Source of the DNA: Eutreptiella sp. 'Long Island Sound 2002'
Taxonomy: Eukaryota > Euglenozoa > Euglenophyceae > Eutreptiales > Eutreptiaceae
Length of the DNA stretch: 64,000 nt
Reading direction: 5' to 3'
Assembly (NCBI GenBank): GCA_964036045.1
Contig: OZ038379.1
Coordinates: forward strand, 15,946,317 to 16,010,316
Part shown: piece after piece, positions 34,402 to 45,899 of the stretch
Layout of the letters: each line of letters begins with the position of its first letter
How positions within the stretch are numbered: the first letter of the stretch is position 1
Notes under the pieces: model-generated
What the model was told of the DNA's origin: nothing
The model's input: only the letters and a program-made list of their open reading frames with translations
The model's database searches: none
Translations under genes and position numbers: made by a program

Positions 34402-36117
34402 TGCCTTTAACATGTCTGACCGTCCCCAACTGCCTGCTCCCCTGCTGACCCATACCGATTGCCCTCCTTAATGCTAACCTCCTGTGAACCAACGTCTTGG
34501 ACCTGAAATGGGCCTTTAACAGGTCCTGACTAGGAACGGGTGGGGTGCGGTTGCCCCTGCTCCTTACCTCTGCAGCCTCATTCCGGGCACAAGAGCGACC
34601 TGGGCCTGAAAATGTGCTCCTGAATGCTCCTGAATATGACGGAAGGAGGATGTCAAAGGGGTGGCAAGGTGAGATTGGTTAACCCTGTCCACCAACCCCC
34701 AGCCTCCCTCAGCGCTACAGAGCCTGAGTTCTTTGACTGAGAAGTGGAGGGGAGCTCTTATGCCATTGCCCATTGAGGTGGCCACCAGACTCTCATTTAC
34801 GAACCGATGGCGATTGGCACTGGCGGCGGGGTTCTCAACAACTGACGCTTGCTGGCCTCCTAGCTTTTGTGGGCTGTGCTTTGAGGACAGCTCTGTTGCT
34901 GTGCGCAATGTTTGCTTCATGCCAGGCTCGCTGCCCGCCACATGCTGCTGGTTGCTGGCATGCAGTGTGCTGTTGGCCCTCTCTGCCTGTGACTGACCAT
35001 TGGCTCTCATGTAAGTTGTCCATGCCATTGCCCAGTGTCGTGCACACGCCACTGTCTGGGCTGGGCGGGTGGATTTATGGGTAGAGAGGTAGTGGTAGTG
35101 GAGGTTGCGGAGTACGGCCCAGGGCATGTTAGGATTTTGTGCACTGCCCCCCCCCCCCCCAATCCACCCAAGAGCAGCCCAATCCAACAGTGCACACCAC
35201 CCTGGGCCAGGGAGGTACAGCAGGATCCAAGCACCTGAGTTTCGCTCGAATTAGTGAAGGGTGGAGACGGTCTCTCATCAGGGAACCAAAAGCGCAACAC
35301 AGAAAACAACGAAAAGTCTCGTCCGTAATGACCACCCTGCACGGCCTCCATACATTCACTGAAACAGGCACACCCCTGGCGGGGCTATGAGTAACCGCCG
35401 GCCCTCCCTCACACCAGTGGCTGCTGCATCAAGATGCATCAAGAAGGGCTTCCATGAAGACATTGGAGGGTTGCTGCTCAGACCCAGCCAAACGACCCCA
35501 ACGATCTGGTGGTGCCGATCCTGAATCTTGCTCACCTTTTCTGGCTTAAAGTTGGAACTGATTCCTTGACTAATGCACTGCCCACTTTGGGCGACATCCA
35601 AGAGGTTTCTGCATTCTGTGCCCGACGGGGACAAATTGGCCGAATTTGGGCGGCATGCTTTGCAGTATATGCAGGGAAGAGGGCATCATGGCTCCTCAGT
35701 ATGAGCGCCGCAGATTCTTATTTTAGGCTGCCCCGCGAAAGGAGTCCCTAAGGAGAGAAAGGGCGCCCAAGGCTCCATCCAGTCAGTAGTTGGCCTAAGG
35801 CCTAGGGACTGTGCCGGACATGAATGGACAAAATGTGAACCACCATGGGGAATGGATGCAGCCCCGGGATGTCCGTGTAAAATTCCGTCCATTGTAAGAT
35901 TCGTAATGTGCTTTGGGGCGTACCTGATGCATGTTTCCTGCCTGGGTGCTGCTGATTCCCAGAAAAGGCCTCGTCCTGGATCTCTGGACCTGCGAGACCA
36001 CCATGTTGTAGGAGTGCCTGAGGGGCCCCGTCAGGAGTGGATCCTCCAACACGTCTGCTGCCATCCGTCCCCTTGTCGGGGGGAGCGTTAGCGCGCCGGG
36101 CATCTTTTTTTGACCAT
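30116..36117. other. No supported gene; homopolymers and simple repeats
   Basis: ORFs exist on both strands throughout but overlap one another and show no recognisable domains. The best of them, 30324-30587 plus (MDLPPPESLCLDVKPAG onward) and 34564-35187 minus (207 aa), remain unassigned. Long G or C homopolymers occur near 31511, 32839, 33987, 34053 and 35148, and CA/GT dinucleotide runs near 31350 and 34375-34400. Confidence 0.4.
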
Positions 36118-36310
36118 TGAGGGTGCCTCGCGCGCGGTGCGCGCGGTGCGCGCGGTGCGCGCGCGCGGTGCGACTGTAGCCCGGTTGACTTAGAACGGCG
36201 GTACCTGTCTGAAAAAGGTGTGCATTTCACCGGTAAGTGACGCGTCTGCCTCAGCGCGCGGTGCGCGCGGTGCGCGCGGTGCGCGCGCGCGGTGCGCTGA
36301 GGCACCCTCA
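36118..36310. mobile_element. MITE-like 193-bp unit with nested GC palindromes
   Basis: Perfect 12-bp inverted ends TGAGGGTGCCTC (36118-36129) and GAGGCACCCTCA (36299-36310) bound the unit. Two copies of a roughly 43-bp GCGCGCGGTGCG-type block lie inside in the same orientation. The right copy is itself enclosed by a second inverted pair, TGCCTCAGCGC and GCGCTGAGGCA, so it would fold as a hairpin. The 80 bp between the blocks is ordinary sequence. No clear target duplication is seen at the edges (CCAT on the left, TTCC on the right), so its mode of spread is open. Confidence 0.6.
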
Positions 36311-36331
36311 TTCCCCACTCGTGCCTGTGTT

Positions 36332-36590
36332 TGCCCCCACCTCACCAAACAATTTGGAGTACCTTCTCGCTGTGTCTAAGAATTTGGCCCATCCTTTGCA
36401 CCCAGTTTATGACGATGGCAAGGGTGGTTGTTGGAAGTGGTGGGAGCAACATTTTGTGTTGTTAGATTCTCATATTTCGGCTTATACAAGGTGCCTTGCA
36501 GAGAAGGTTTGCGGTCCAGTGCGGTCTACTTGGGGGACTTCCCAAGGTGAGGATAAATTTGGGGCTAGAGATAAGATACTTAATACAAAG
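36332..36590 (+). CDS. Hypothetical exon next to the MITE-like unit
   Basis: The plus frame reading SPNNLEYLLAVSKNLAHPLH onward, with KGGCWKWWEQHFVLLDSH and WGTSQGEDKFGARDKILN, has the amino-acid mix of a real globular protein and is unlike the low-complexity frames around it. It runs into a GC-rich block at about 36593. Start, splice sites and family are unknown. Confidence 0.25.
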
Positions 36591-39500
36591 GTAGCGCCCC
36601 GGGCATGCGCCCCGTGCGCGCCGGGCAAACATTGCCCCAGGACCCTTCACTTTCTGCCACTCAGTATTCCCGCGTGCATGTAAACTCTCCACAGTGCAGC
36701 CCGTGGTGATAAGCAGTATGACATAGTGGCCACGTTGGCGTTCGCCAACAGTCCGCCTGCACACGGCATGGGATGTAGTGCTGCACAGCCGCAATGTCAA
36801 CCCCTCCCCCAATGTAAATGCCCCTCCAACCAGACTAGACAATCAAGGCCCGGGCCATTTACATGGGGAGGGGTGGGGTTCAGGCTGCAAGGGGTCGCGG
36901 TTTGTAGACTGCATCTGAGGCAGCTGCACGCGATAGTGTGTAGATGCGAAGCGATTCAGTTGAGGGCATTTCGTGAGTTAGCTCCGGGTCCCGCAGACTG
37001 GTGGCGCACAATAATGTGGACACACTCCAGTATGATGACAACATAGTTCTTTGCCTTGAGGCGTGGTGCTCGAAGGGAGCTGACATTATGCAGGCATGCT
37101 TTTGTCCAAGCGAAGGATGGTGCCGTCGTTTTTCCGGACCTCGGTGCTGCGGTCCCACGGGACTCCCCAGGGTGACCGCAGCCGACATGGGACCGCTTCG
37201 TATGAGGCTACTGGTGTGGGATAGGGCTGATGGAGCGTCCTGGAGAGGCTTGGGAGTTCCTGCTGCACCCCCTGTCCCGGCGGTGGCAGTTTCAGGGGTT
37301 GGTGGGGCCTGCCATGGGTTTTGGTATTACCGAATGCTGGGTACCATTCGAGATCCCCGTGGTACCGCCGTGTTCAAGAAGTTTGCGCAAGCTTGTGCAA
37401 ACCAGTGCAGTCGTTAGATATTGTAGGCTGATTTGTACACCTCCTGGGGTGCCCCTAGTCACAACGTGACTGACCTCTCATCCTTACACTCTCAGGCTCC
37501 TGAGGAGCCCAGAAATTCGATGGTTTGAGGTGCAGAGGGGGTGCACGTGACGCCGTGGCGCAGTGCGCACCTATTAGGGCAACTGGGGGAAACACAAATG
37601 GGGCTTCCTGCGATTCCCAGGATCGTCACCTCCAAAGGTGTGCGGTACAAGAACCCCCCCCCCCCCGCCTCGTGGGCCAAACGTGAGGCCTGCTGGATTC
37701 AGCAGAGGAGTGCATGCCATCAGAGGAGGATGTTGCGAATAATGGCTGCGGTACAAGCGTTCTCACCCACAAAAGCCCATCTGCTGCTCGACTCATGGTA
37801 CTCGCCTGCAACGGAAGCCACAAACGAAAGCGTTTTCTTTTTTTCGTGATTTCTTTTCCCTTATGCTTCACCGCCCGCCCCACAAACATGCAACAAAAAC
37901 CACAAATGCTGTCAGCCATGTGCCTCCAAGTGAACCGGTTCTGGAAGCTCCTGCTGGATGGCTCTGCAAAACAGGGTCAGCCCTTCCAGAGGCTCCATCC
38001 ACGCTGACATATGGGTGCCTATGGCGCTTTACCCATGCTTTGTCATGTACTGTTGCATGTGTTTTAGGGAGAGATGCTCGGGGTGACAACCATCGCCGTG
38101 GTTGTGGCTAAGCTACGCCTTCTCTGAGCCACACTACCGAAGCCGATTTAATTCAGTTCCAAACTAATGAAATCCTTTTGTTGGAGCACAATTTCTGGCA
38201 GTTTCTGTTTCTTGACATACCGCATAGTGTACAGTAATTTGTAGTTGTTTGCAGCCAGCTCCATATGCTAATCTGTCCCTGTGGCTGACCCTCCCCCTGG
38301 TGGAACGTCCTACTTTGGATGCAATTTTTCTGAGCTGCATGCAAGCTACAGCTTATCCGAGCCATACCCGCTGCAGGTCCGTATTTTTACCATTCTAGCC
38401 GTAGCCTGGACAAGTGAGGAAGGAGTATGCGCGTTGCACCCCTGTCCTTACAGACCACCATGTTTTGGGACCTGGGCGTTGTCTTGACAAGGGGGCTGTG
38501 GTGGTTATTCAAAACCCCGAATCCCCCGCCCTACCCACTCCACTCCTTCCAGTACAAGCCTGCCAGCACCCACTTTGCCATATATTTCCTGCTGACCTTG
38601 ACCATATGCTGACCTATTTAAGGCCTCATGCATTTCAGTATTCTTTGTTTCAAAGCTGACAACGTGAACGACCTGACAGTCCTGGTGAGTGGTGGCAGTG
38701 CTTGAAAATGTAGACTATGGTCAGTGTATTCACAGCTCTGAACCTTGATTCCGAGAGTTGTCTCGAGTACCATATGATGAACAGGGTATGCCAGCTCACC
38801 TTAATCTGGACGAAAAAAAAATGGACTATGGTCAGTGGATTCACCTGCTTGATGACAGGAGGTACTGAATGTGGTCCGGACTGAATGTAGCTGCGCATGC
38901 AGTTGTCGAGACACTGAGTGCCACCTGCTTGGCCAATCAGTGGCAGCCCTGGCAAGCAGAGGAGCCACAGTGCAGGGTGCCAGAACGCCAAGGCATTGGG
39001 GAATGTGGCTTTTGTGTTGCCTGGACAGCGAGGGCAATGAACAAGTCACTGGACCGCTCAAGTTCAACCCGCATGAATTATTGGATGCCTCCCTAAGCAA
39101 CTCAAGCCACTCAGCTCCAAGGCTCTGGAAGTTTGGACCAGGAGCAGGAGGGGGGTCACAGAGAGGGATGGAGAGCCGGTATTGAAAGATCACGCACAGA
39201 AAAAGTCAATGAGCCCCACGCATTTCGTGGGTCCAGTCCAAGGAAGTCCTGAGTTTCATGCCAGATGCCAATGGCAGGCCAAATGCACTGTGTGTGTCAG
39301 CGCTTTTGTGCGTTTTCCATACCATTTGGACATCCTGTGGACATGCGTGCTCTTAAAGTGAAAGTGTGTGCATGAGAGTGTACTGTGTGTTAGGCCCAAC
39401 CCATTTAATCAAGCAGAGGATCTGCACAGCGCGCGTTCAATGCACGCACTGTGCCCGCTTTTGAAGTAAAACAGTCGATGGTCTCTCCTGAGAGCCCCTC

Positions 39501-40619
39501 AAAAATGCAGTCCCTTGGAGGTGTCTTGAATGCATTGTTGCATTTCTGGAGGGTTTGTACCTTTGGGGTTGGCCTGTCAGTAACCATGAACTGGAGGTGT
39601 ATATTCTAGACCATGATGACCACCCAGCTGCATGCACTACTTGTGTGGATCCATAAGCAGTTTAGGAACAGGCACAGCAAGCTTCTGCTGTAATTCAAAA
39701 AAAAAAGGCGTATGACCTCGGGGGGCATCTAATGGGAGCAACTCTATTTCAGTTTGTTCCAGTGCTAGAAACCCATATTTTGTGATACAGGGGCATCGTT
39801 GTTGTTTGAGGACAGGTTTTTGATGCTTCTTCCGCGTTGGGGATATGGATGTTTCAGCTGCATCATCGCGGTGCCTCGGATCCAAAACCCTAGAAAGCCC
39901 TACAATTGTCCAATCACACCATCTTGCCTCCTCCAACCATTCATGGCCTTTTCCATTTTGCATGATGTCTTATGAAAAGGGAAGGTAGCTTGCAGGTGTC
40001 TTGAGCTATGGTAGTTGGGGTGGCCAAACTTTCAGTGTGTTTGGAAGGGGTGTTTCTGGGGCTCTTCTGGGGGGATTTAGTGTAAAAGTAGCGTGGTGTG
40101 AAGAAGTGGGAAAACGTCTGGGCGCACAAAAGGAGCAACTATGGCTCGACACACAGAAAGCCATGAAGGGTAAACGCCAAAAACGACTGCGCCAATAGGT
40201 TAAGCACAAGAGGGTCGGTGGAGCTGCCGACCAATGGAGTGCGGGAGATAGAGGCACAGGACGCTGCCGCGGCGGGCAGTCCCCAGCCTCGGACCTTCGG
40301 TGGAAAACACAGGGATCGGTTCCGGGAAGAACAGTCACCATCCTTCTGCATGCAATGTGAGTAAGGAAGAGGTGATGAAGAGGTGCAAACCCCCCCGGCC
40401 TTGGAGTCTGCTGTTCTAGGCCCACGTAGGATAGACGATGGCAGATTAATTGGACCTAGGATTCCAAGCGATGGCTGAAGGTAAGTGAACACAGGGCACG
40501 TGAGAGAGGAACAACATAAGCTAGAGGTGAGAGGGGAGATGGGCGAGGGGCGTGTTCTCACGACAACGGAGAGTGGTTGAGCGAAATTCCTCTCAGATCT
40601 TGTTGTCGACTACGTGAGA
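36591..40619. other. No supported gene
   Basis: Only short, mutually overlapping ORFs are present. A GC-rich block at 36595-36630 repeats the GCGCGCCGGGCA phrase found at 36091. Two 22-bp direct repeats around GACTATGGTCAGTG lie near 38710 and 38823. A C homopolymer sits at 37657. Confidence 0.4.
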
Positions 40620-42018
40620 ATGTCTAGTCACGAGAGCAATGCATCTGCATTTGGGGACAGCACGGGCACCCTAGATACCACAGACAGCCTCGCCTCATCA
40701 GAGGTCACCCAGGAATCTACCCCGCCGCCAAAACGCCAAAGGACGGACTGAGAACGTTATCAGCCAAGGGAGAGTGGACGGGCACAATCCAGGTCCCAGG
40801 AGCGGGAGACCCGAAGAGGGCGATCCAGGACCAGAACAACGAGCCGACATGCGCCAATACATGTACACGTGCACATACAGCAGCCGCCGGCGCCTGCGGG
40901 CATTGGGCAGCAAGGGCAAGCGGTCCCCCTGGGGCATGGCACATCCCGAACCCATCACCGCAAACGCCTCGAGAAGTACCACAAAATGAAGAAGAAGGAG
41001 CAGAAGGCGCAACAGGAAAGACGAGACCACGAGGCCTCCCCGCAAGAGACGGCAGCGAAGACACTGGAGGAGGTGGAGGAGACAGGGCCTGTGGGTGTGA
41101 AGGCAGGCTTCTCAGGATTCGTTCCTACGCAGTTGTACACCATGAGCCATCACCTGGAATGAGCCCAGCATGCAGTAGTGCAGAGGGGTCCCGAGACGTT
41201 CACCCTGCTGGTTCTGCGACCCACGTATGTAGCAATGGGGTTCCAGCCAAGAATTCCCTTGGGTTATGAGGATCGATGGATCCAGACGGTGGCCACCGGC
41301 CTTGGAAGGGCCCTGGGTTCAGCCAGCCCCCCACGCCAATGGCCAGCAACGACCCACAGGAAGAACACCTGACCTACCGAAATTGGCGGCTGGAGACATC
41401 CAGTGCTGTCTTGGAGATGGGTGTCTCAAACAACCAAAAGTGGGGACCACCGTGATACTTCGGGATGAAGGGAAGGGACTGGATCATCCGATAGGCGGTG
41501 AAGCACCTCACACCCAAGGCGTTGGCCGGACTGTTGCGGAAGGAAGAAGAAAGGAGGCAGCCGACCACAACCCCACGAGCGATTCCCAGTCAACCGGCAC
41601 AAGGGCCAGAGTATGTGGAGGCACCACCTCCTTACGAGGAGGTCATGGGCACCGGGCGACCCAGTGGGGAACCCAAGTCAGCCCCTTACATCGATGAATG
41701 GCTGAGATGGGGGAAAGGAGCTAGCCTTCGGGCAGGAAAAGGGCGTGGGCACGTCGAGAGCCATCCCCAACAAGGGGGCAAGGGGAAGCAAGGAGATCCT
41801 GCTGCACCCCGAGTGGGCAAAGGGCAGGCGAGTCAAGCCCACAGTCTGCACCAATACCAACCAGGACCGGCACGGCTGCCCTCGCCGCCTCTGCCCCCAC
41901 CGCCGTACACGCCAAGAAGGTTCCCACTGCAAGAAAAAGGACAAAGAGGAGCCCCTTACTATGGCAAGGGAGGCCGATGGGGCCGCTGAAGGATGGATGA
42001 AGGAGATGAAGGTGTGAG
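40620..42018 (+). pseudogene. Decayed Gag-like gene of a retroelement
   Basis: Starting at ATG 40620 (MSSHESNASAFGDSTGTL), one frame carries protein-like sequence past TGA at 40749 and TGA at 41160: a basic/Ser region, then KMKKKEQKAQQERRDHEA, then FVPTQLYTMSHHLE and VLRPTYVAMGFQPRIPLG. Near 41340 the coding signal moves to another frame (MASNDPQEEHLTYRNWRL) and continues past TGA 41453 and TAG 41492 to 41989. That part holds two PPPY motifs (EAPPPYEEV and PPPYTPRR). A third frame ending at 42017 has a Cys/His cluster (VCTNTNQDRHGCPRRLCPH). Length, charge, a PPPY pair and a terminal Cys/His cluster fit a Gag-type protein, but no family match is certain. It is broken by stops and a frame change. 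Confidence 0.4.
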
Positions 42019-43047
42019 CAGGCACAAGTCACCGCCTCAGCGAGCTATCCCGTGCCTCCGGGCCCGGGGAAAGAGGGTTGCGGCTACATATGACACATGG
42101 GAGATGGACCATATGAGATCATTAGGGGAATGAGATGGGGGTTGACAAATGTTGTCACAGGAGGGTGAGTTAGGAACAGCATACACAAGATGAAAGTTTT
42201 TAAAAACGGGTTCCCTCTTCGCAGGACCTAGGGCGGATTCAGCCCACAGCGACTCTTTGGGACCCATGGCCGATAAGGCATACCCTGATGGTTGCGTGTG
42301 CCACTACTGGGAATCTGAGGGACAGTTTTATTAAACGCCAGACCAGTACGTACTACCGTTATGGACCGTGTCATTGCCATGTTTCCGCTCCCCACTGGGG
42401 CCATTTTATGGACTGGCGGAGTTACCAAAAAAAAGTTTTGGTGTAAAAGTAGCTGGGTGTGTGCGCAGTGCAAGGGTTCCCGTCCCAATGTATGTCGGCC
42501 CTAAGACCCTCTGTCTGGTGCAAACACCACCAGCTGGTGATGCCATCATTTCCAGGGACCCAAGGTGGCTGTTGCCAGAGGGGGGGAGGTCTTGCCAACA
42601 CCACATCTCTGGTAGCATCTGCAAAAACAAACTGCAGATTCTTCGAGTGAACAATGGGGGTACTGATACGGAATGCATTTGACCTCTCTTCGCCCCCCAT
42701 TCTCTCAAAAGATTTGAAGAATAGAAAAGACCGTCGTCGGAAATAGCAGATTTTTTTTTCATCAACTTATGATTACTGGAGCAAATGGAGGTTCCAAATG
42801 TAGGGTTGTATGTGTCTGCTCTATGAGAATGCTTTATGCAGCCAAGTCTGTCCTCTCCACTTTGGGGACGTACTAAGCACTGCATGCAAAGCCGTCCCCC
42901 TTACACAAATACATCTCGTCCATCTAAAAGGTGAACCACACCCTTCTGAAATGACTAATCGCAATCACACATGGAGAACACATGGCCTTGTCCAAGAATG
43001 CGATGAGTCAGAAATAAAAAAAAACTTCGATTGCTTGTGCCTGTGAT
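42019..43047. other. No supported gene
   Basis: Short plus-strand ORFs such as one from 42361 (MDRVIAMFPLPTGAILW, with two CxxC-like pairs) are too brief to assign. The left edge of the DIRS element follows at 43048. Confidence 0.4.
42433..42478 (-). repeat. GC-rich dispersed motif, inverted copy
   Basis: Read on the minus strand, CCTTGCACTGCGCACACACC followed by CAGCTACTTTTACACC matches the motif at 15995 and 61330. A partial inverted copy (GTGTAAAAGTAGC) is also at about 40079, so the Gag-like relic lies between two copies. Confidence 0.5.
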
Positions 43048-43144
43048 CTGCTGTTTCCCCAGTAACAGTAGTTGTACACCATACTTTGTTTTGTTCATTA
43101 TGATGCCCTGTTACATTCAGAATTTTATAAACTATAACAGGGCC
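43048..43144 (+). repeat. DIRS terminal repeat A1
   Basis: The 97-bp copy begins CTGCTGTTTCCCCAG and ends AACAGGGCC, where it diverges from A2. It contains the inverted pair CCCTGTTA and TAACAGGG near its inner end. It lies 123 bp before the gag ATG and probably includes the promoter or 5' leader. Confidence 0.95.
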
Positions 43145-43266
43145 TTCAGACGAAGGTGCTGTTCCTTTTGCTGCGCAGGCCGAACAGCTGACCTACTTCC
43201 ACTCCTTTGAGAGCTGTTCCTTCTGGTTTCGTTGAGTTCATTTAGTGGCAGCGCAGCAGTATAGAA

Positions 43267-44301
43267 ATGGAGGATGCACTGTCGTTCGCAGATTACATCC
43301 AAGGAGACACCCATGGGGAGTTTCGACTTGGGGCGGATACCAAGTCATGGACACGTCGAAAGCTGGTCCTGATGCGGGAACTTCGGGGGATGCCCGACGA
43401 GGGGGAGGCCTGGGCTAAGAATTTCGCGTCCACCGTCTCGTTCACGGGCTCTCTGGACGAATTCAGCGACCGCTTGGTGGGTTACATGCTTCTGGAAGAC
43501 GTCACGCTGGACTTCGCCACTGGGGCGTTCAAGAAGTCTTCCTCCGCAGCACCGACAGTGCCGACGCCTGGACAGGTGGACCCTGCGATCCTTAAATTGC
43601 TGGAGGACCAGGGACAACTCATCAAGTCCCTTACCGCCAAGGTCCAAAGCATCACTGAGGCGCCGCCGAAGGACCAGTTGCAGGTACCTGCATTATCGCT
43701 GAAGGCCATCCACGATGCGGACACAACCACCAACCACCCCCAGTGGATTAATCGTGCTCTCTTCCTCCTGGTACGGCTGCTCAAATTCGAGAATGTCCCT
43801 GCCTCCGCAGTCACTATGATTCCCAAAATGTCCGATACCGCGGCTAAGGAGATCATGCTCGGCCTCACTGACGAGGACAAGAGGGACGACACGCCGTGGA
43901 CCGACCGTAAACACCCCGATGGGTCAGACAGTATGGACACGTCCGACTCCGCGCAGGTCTCTGAGAGGTTTCACACCCTGGTTCAAGCGCTGTGGACGCT
44001 CGTTTTCTCTGCGACGGCCTCTTATAAAGAGCGGTACGAGGGGACGACTGGTTCTTCATCTACCTCTGGGTCTCAGAAGGAATCGGATGTTCGGCTGGAG
44101 GAGGGCCTGTCGGAGGCGGGCAAGCGCCTAAAGAAGGCTATGCGACGGCGTTTCAAGATCATCGACGGTGAGGAATTCTTCGAGATTCACAAGAATGAGT
44201 GGGTACGCACGACTGAGGATCCCGTCGGCCCATGCAAGACTTGCAAGGCTCGTGGTGAGGTGACCCGTCACTGGGTCTGGAGGTGTCCCTTTCTTGAGTG
44301 A
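43267..44301 (+). CDS. Gag-like protein of the DIRS element (344 aa)
   Basis: ATG at 43267 is the first in frame after A1. The protein has a charged N-terminal half, a Pro/Thr linker around residues 95-115, a predicted helical core, and a C-terminal zinc knuckle-like motif with Cys323, Cys326, His335 and Cys340 (C-x2-C-x8-H-x4-C) just before the stop. That layout fits a nucleocapsid-forming Gag that packages the element RNA. The stop is TGA at 44299-44301 followed by C, and the same frame continues into the recombinase. No N-terminal family match is claimed; assignment rests on position and the knuckle. Confidence 0.8.
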   Translation: MEDALSFADYIQGDTHGEFRLGADTKSWTRRKLVLMRELRGMPDEGEAWAKNFASTVSFTGSLDEFSDRLVGYMLLEDVTLDFATGAFKKSSSAAPTVPTPGQVDPAILKLLEDQGQLIKSLTAKVQSITEAPPKDQLQVPALSLKAIHDADTTTNHPQWINRALFLLVRLLKFENVPASAVTMIPKMSDTAAKEIMLGLTDEDKRDDTPWTDRKHPDGSDSMDTSDSAQVSERFHTLVQALWTLVFSATASYKERYEGTTGSSSTSGSQKESDVRLEEGLSEAGKRLKKAMRRRFKIIDGEEFFEIHKNEWVRTTEDPVGPCKTCKARGEVTRHWVWRCPFLE

Positions 44302-45684
44302 CGCGACGCGCCGGGGGGGCTGGAGCCGGTCTTGGAGTTGGCGAGTTCGGCGGTGGCAGTGGCACCGATATCAGAGTGGGTCGGAAAAACCATCGACTGG
44401 AGATCCATCGCGGCCTTGTGGCGAGAGCTCGGGTATGCGGATCCGGCAGACGATGTCCAGACATGCCTCATCAGCACTTGGAAGGAGGGGACGCGAAATT
44501 CCTACGGTTCACACCTTCGACGGATCGCCTTCTTCCATGGGTCGGCACCGGCGGGGGACACACAGAGCCTGGCGGAGAGTATTTTGCTCCTCCTCTTCCG
44601 GTCGGGAAATCGGCCCGCAACGCTGCGGGGCGCCGTGTCAGCGTTACACGCAGTGTGGGTCATGGGGTGGATACCACCGCTCCGATGGGAACGCCTCTGG
44701 CGCCTCGCCCGTGCGCCGGTGGCTACCCCGGGAGACCGCCCTTACGCAGGCCCCCATGTTCTGCAGGTCATGGCCGAGGCCTGCCAGACTCCGGAGGACT
44801 AGGCTGTCTTCGCCGCCGCCGTCCTCTCCTTCAGCAGCCTCACGCGCGTGGGGGAAATCGCATCTGTCCGGCGCTCCGGCCTGCGGGGGAAGGCGGTGGC
44901 TTTCTGGGGCCTCAAAAGGGATTCGCGCTGGGTTTCCCGTGACCTCGGCAGTTTTGCGGGCGAGCGGGCCCACTGGTTGCGGCGCCAGTTCCCTGGACGG
45001 GACGTCATGGTCGACAGAGCCGCCGTCCTCGAAGAGGGTATGGCCAGGCTGCTCCAAGGCAGCCCTTACGCTGCTTACCGCTGGCACTCGTGGCGTCGCG
45101 CGGGGGCTGCCTTCCTCCGCTTCAGTGGCCTCCCCTGGCGCTACCTATGCTGGTGGGGACGTTGGGCCAGTGTGCGCATGGCACACTTCTATGCAGCGGC
45201 GCCGGAGGACTTCACCTTCCACTCGAGTTCGCGCCTACCATGGCCAACGAGTCAGGGGGTCAGGTGGATCACCACCGACACGGCGGAGTTCTGGCCGTCT
45301 TCGCTCATGGGACTCTGCTTACCGGACGAGAGACCCGCTAAACTCCCGGCCACCGGATCGAAGCGCGACAGGGGTTCCGAGGCCGTGGTGGAAGGGAACG
45401 ACTCCGGGGACGCTGTACAGCCGCCAACCGCCAAGCGACCCTCACGACCCGCGCCGCCTCGAAAACCTTCGCGGAGAACCGGGCAGTCGACCCCCTCGGG
45501 TCCGTCGGTGGCTACCTCGCAGTCCGCGTCGACCACAGAGCGCCGAACGGTTCCGTCCTCCCCGACCCGAGACTCCCCTCCTGGAGGTCCGACAGGAGAG
45601 GGCGTTGCCCCCGACTCTTCCACCACCGCGCCAGCCCCCGAGTCCGGCTCAGCGGTCAGAGCCGGCGGTTCCCCCCAACGCTAG
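44302..45684 (+). CDS. Tyrosine recombinase of the DIRS element, with one internal TAG
   Basis: This frame is the same as gag's and follows its TGA directly; it has no ATG near its beginning (the first in-frame ATG is deep in the domain). The N-terminal half matches the SAM-like core-binding domain in style (SEWVGKTIDWRSIAALW, TRNSYGSHLRRIAFF). After TAG at 44800-44802 the catalytic domain shows all expected residues: Arg in LTRVGEI (44845), His and Arg in YRWHSWRRAG (about 45085-45097), Trp in WGRWASVR and the nucleophile Tyr in MAHFYAA (45190). A Pro/Arg-rich tail of about 120 residues follows. The enzyme would insert the circular DNA copy by strand exchange. The TAG either inactivates this copy, or is read through, or is a sequence error. 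A longer overlapping frame (44294-45829) is a shadow. Confidence 0.88.
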
Positions 45685-45899
45685 TCCGTCGCGGCGAAGT
45701 TCAAGGGACGGGCCCGGGACCGTTGTGCGAGGAGGAAGCGGCGGGTCTGGACTTCTTCGCATGCGGTCTCGAGGAAGAGGGCTCGGAGCTCCTGTTGAAC
45801 TCCCGCCGGGGACAGCAATGACTGGATAGCGTGTCCGAAGGCTTAAGGGTGCCTCTCGCGGACAGGGGTCTCGTCAGGTCCCGGATCCGATTATTATTG

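Noticed and set aside
38708-38843. Two 22-bp direct repeats around GACTATGGTCAGTG as target duplications of a small insertion
   Set aside because: The repeat is too short and the sequence between has no inverted ends or other element features.
44294-45829. 511-codon plus-strand ORF inside the DIRS element
   Set aside because: It is a shadow frame: the catalytic recombinase residues are in the neighbouring frame and this one is Arg/Ser/Pro low complexity.
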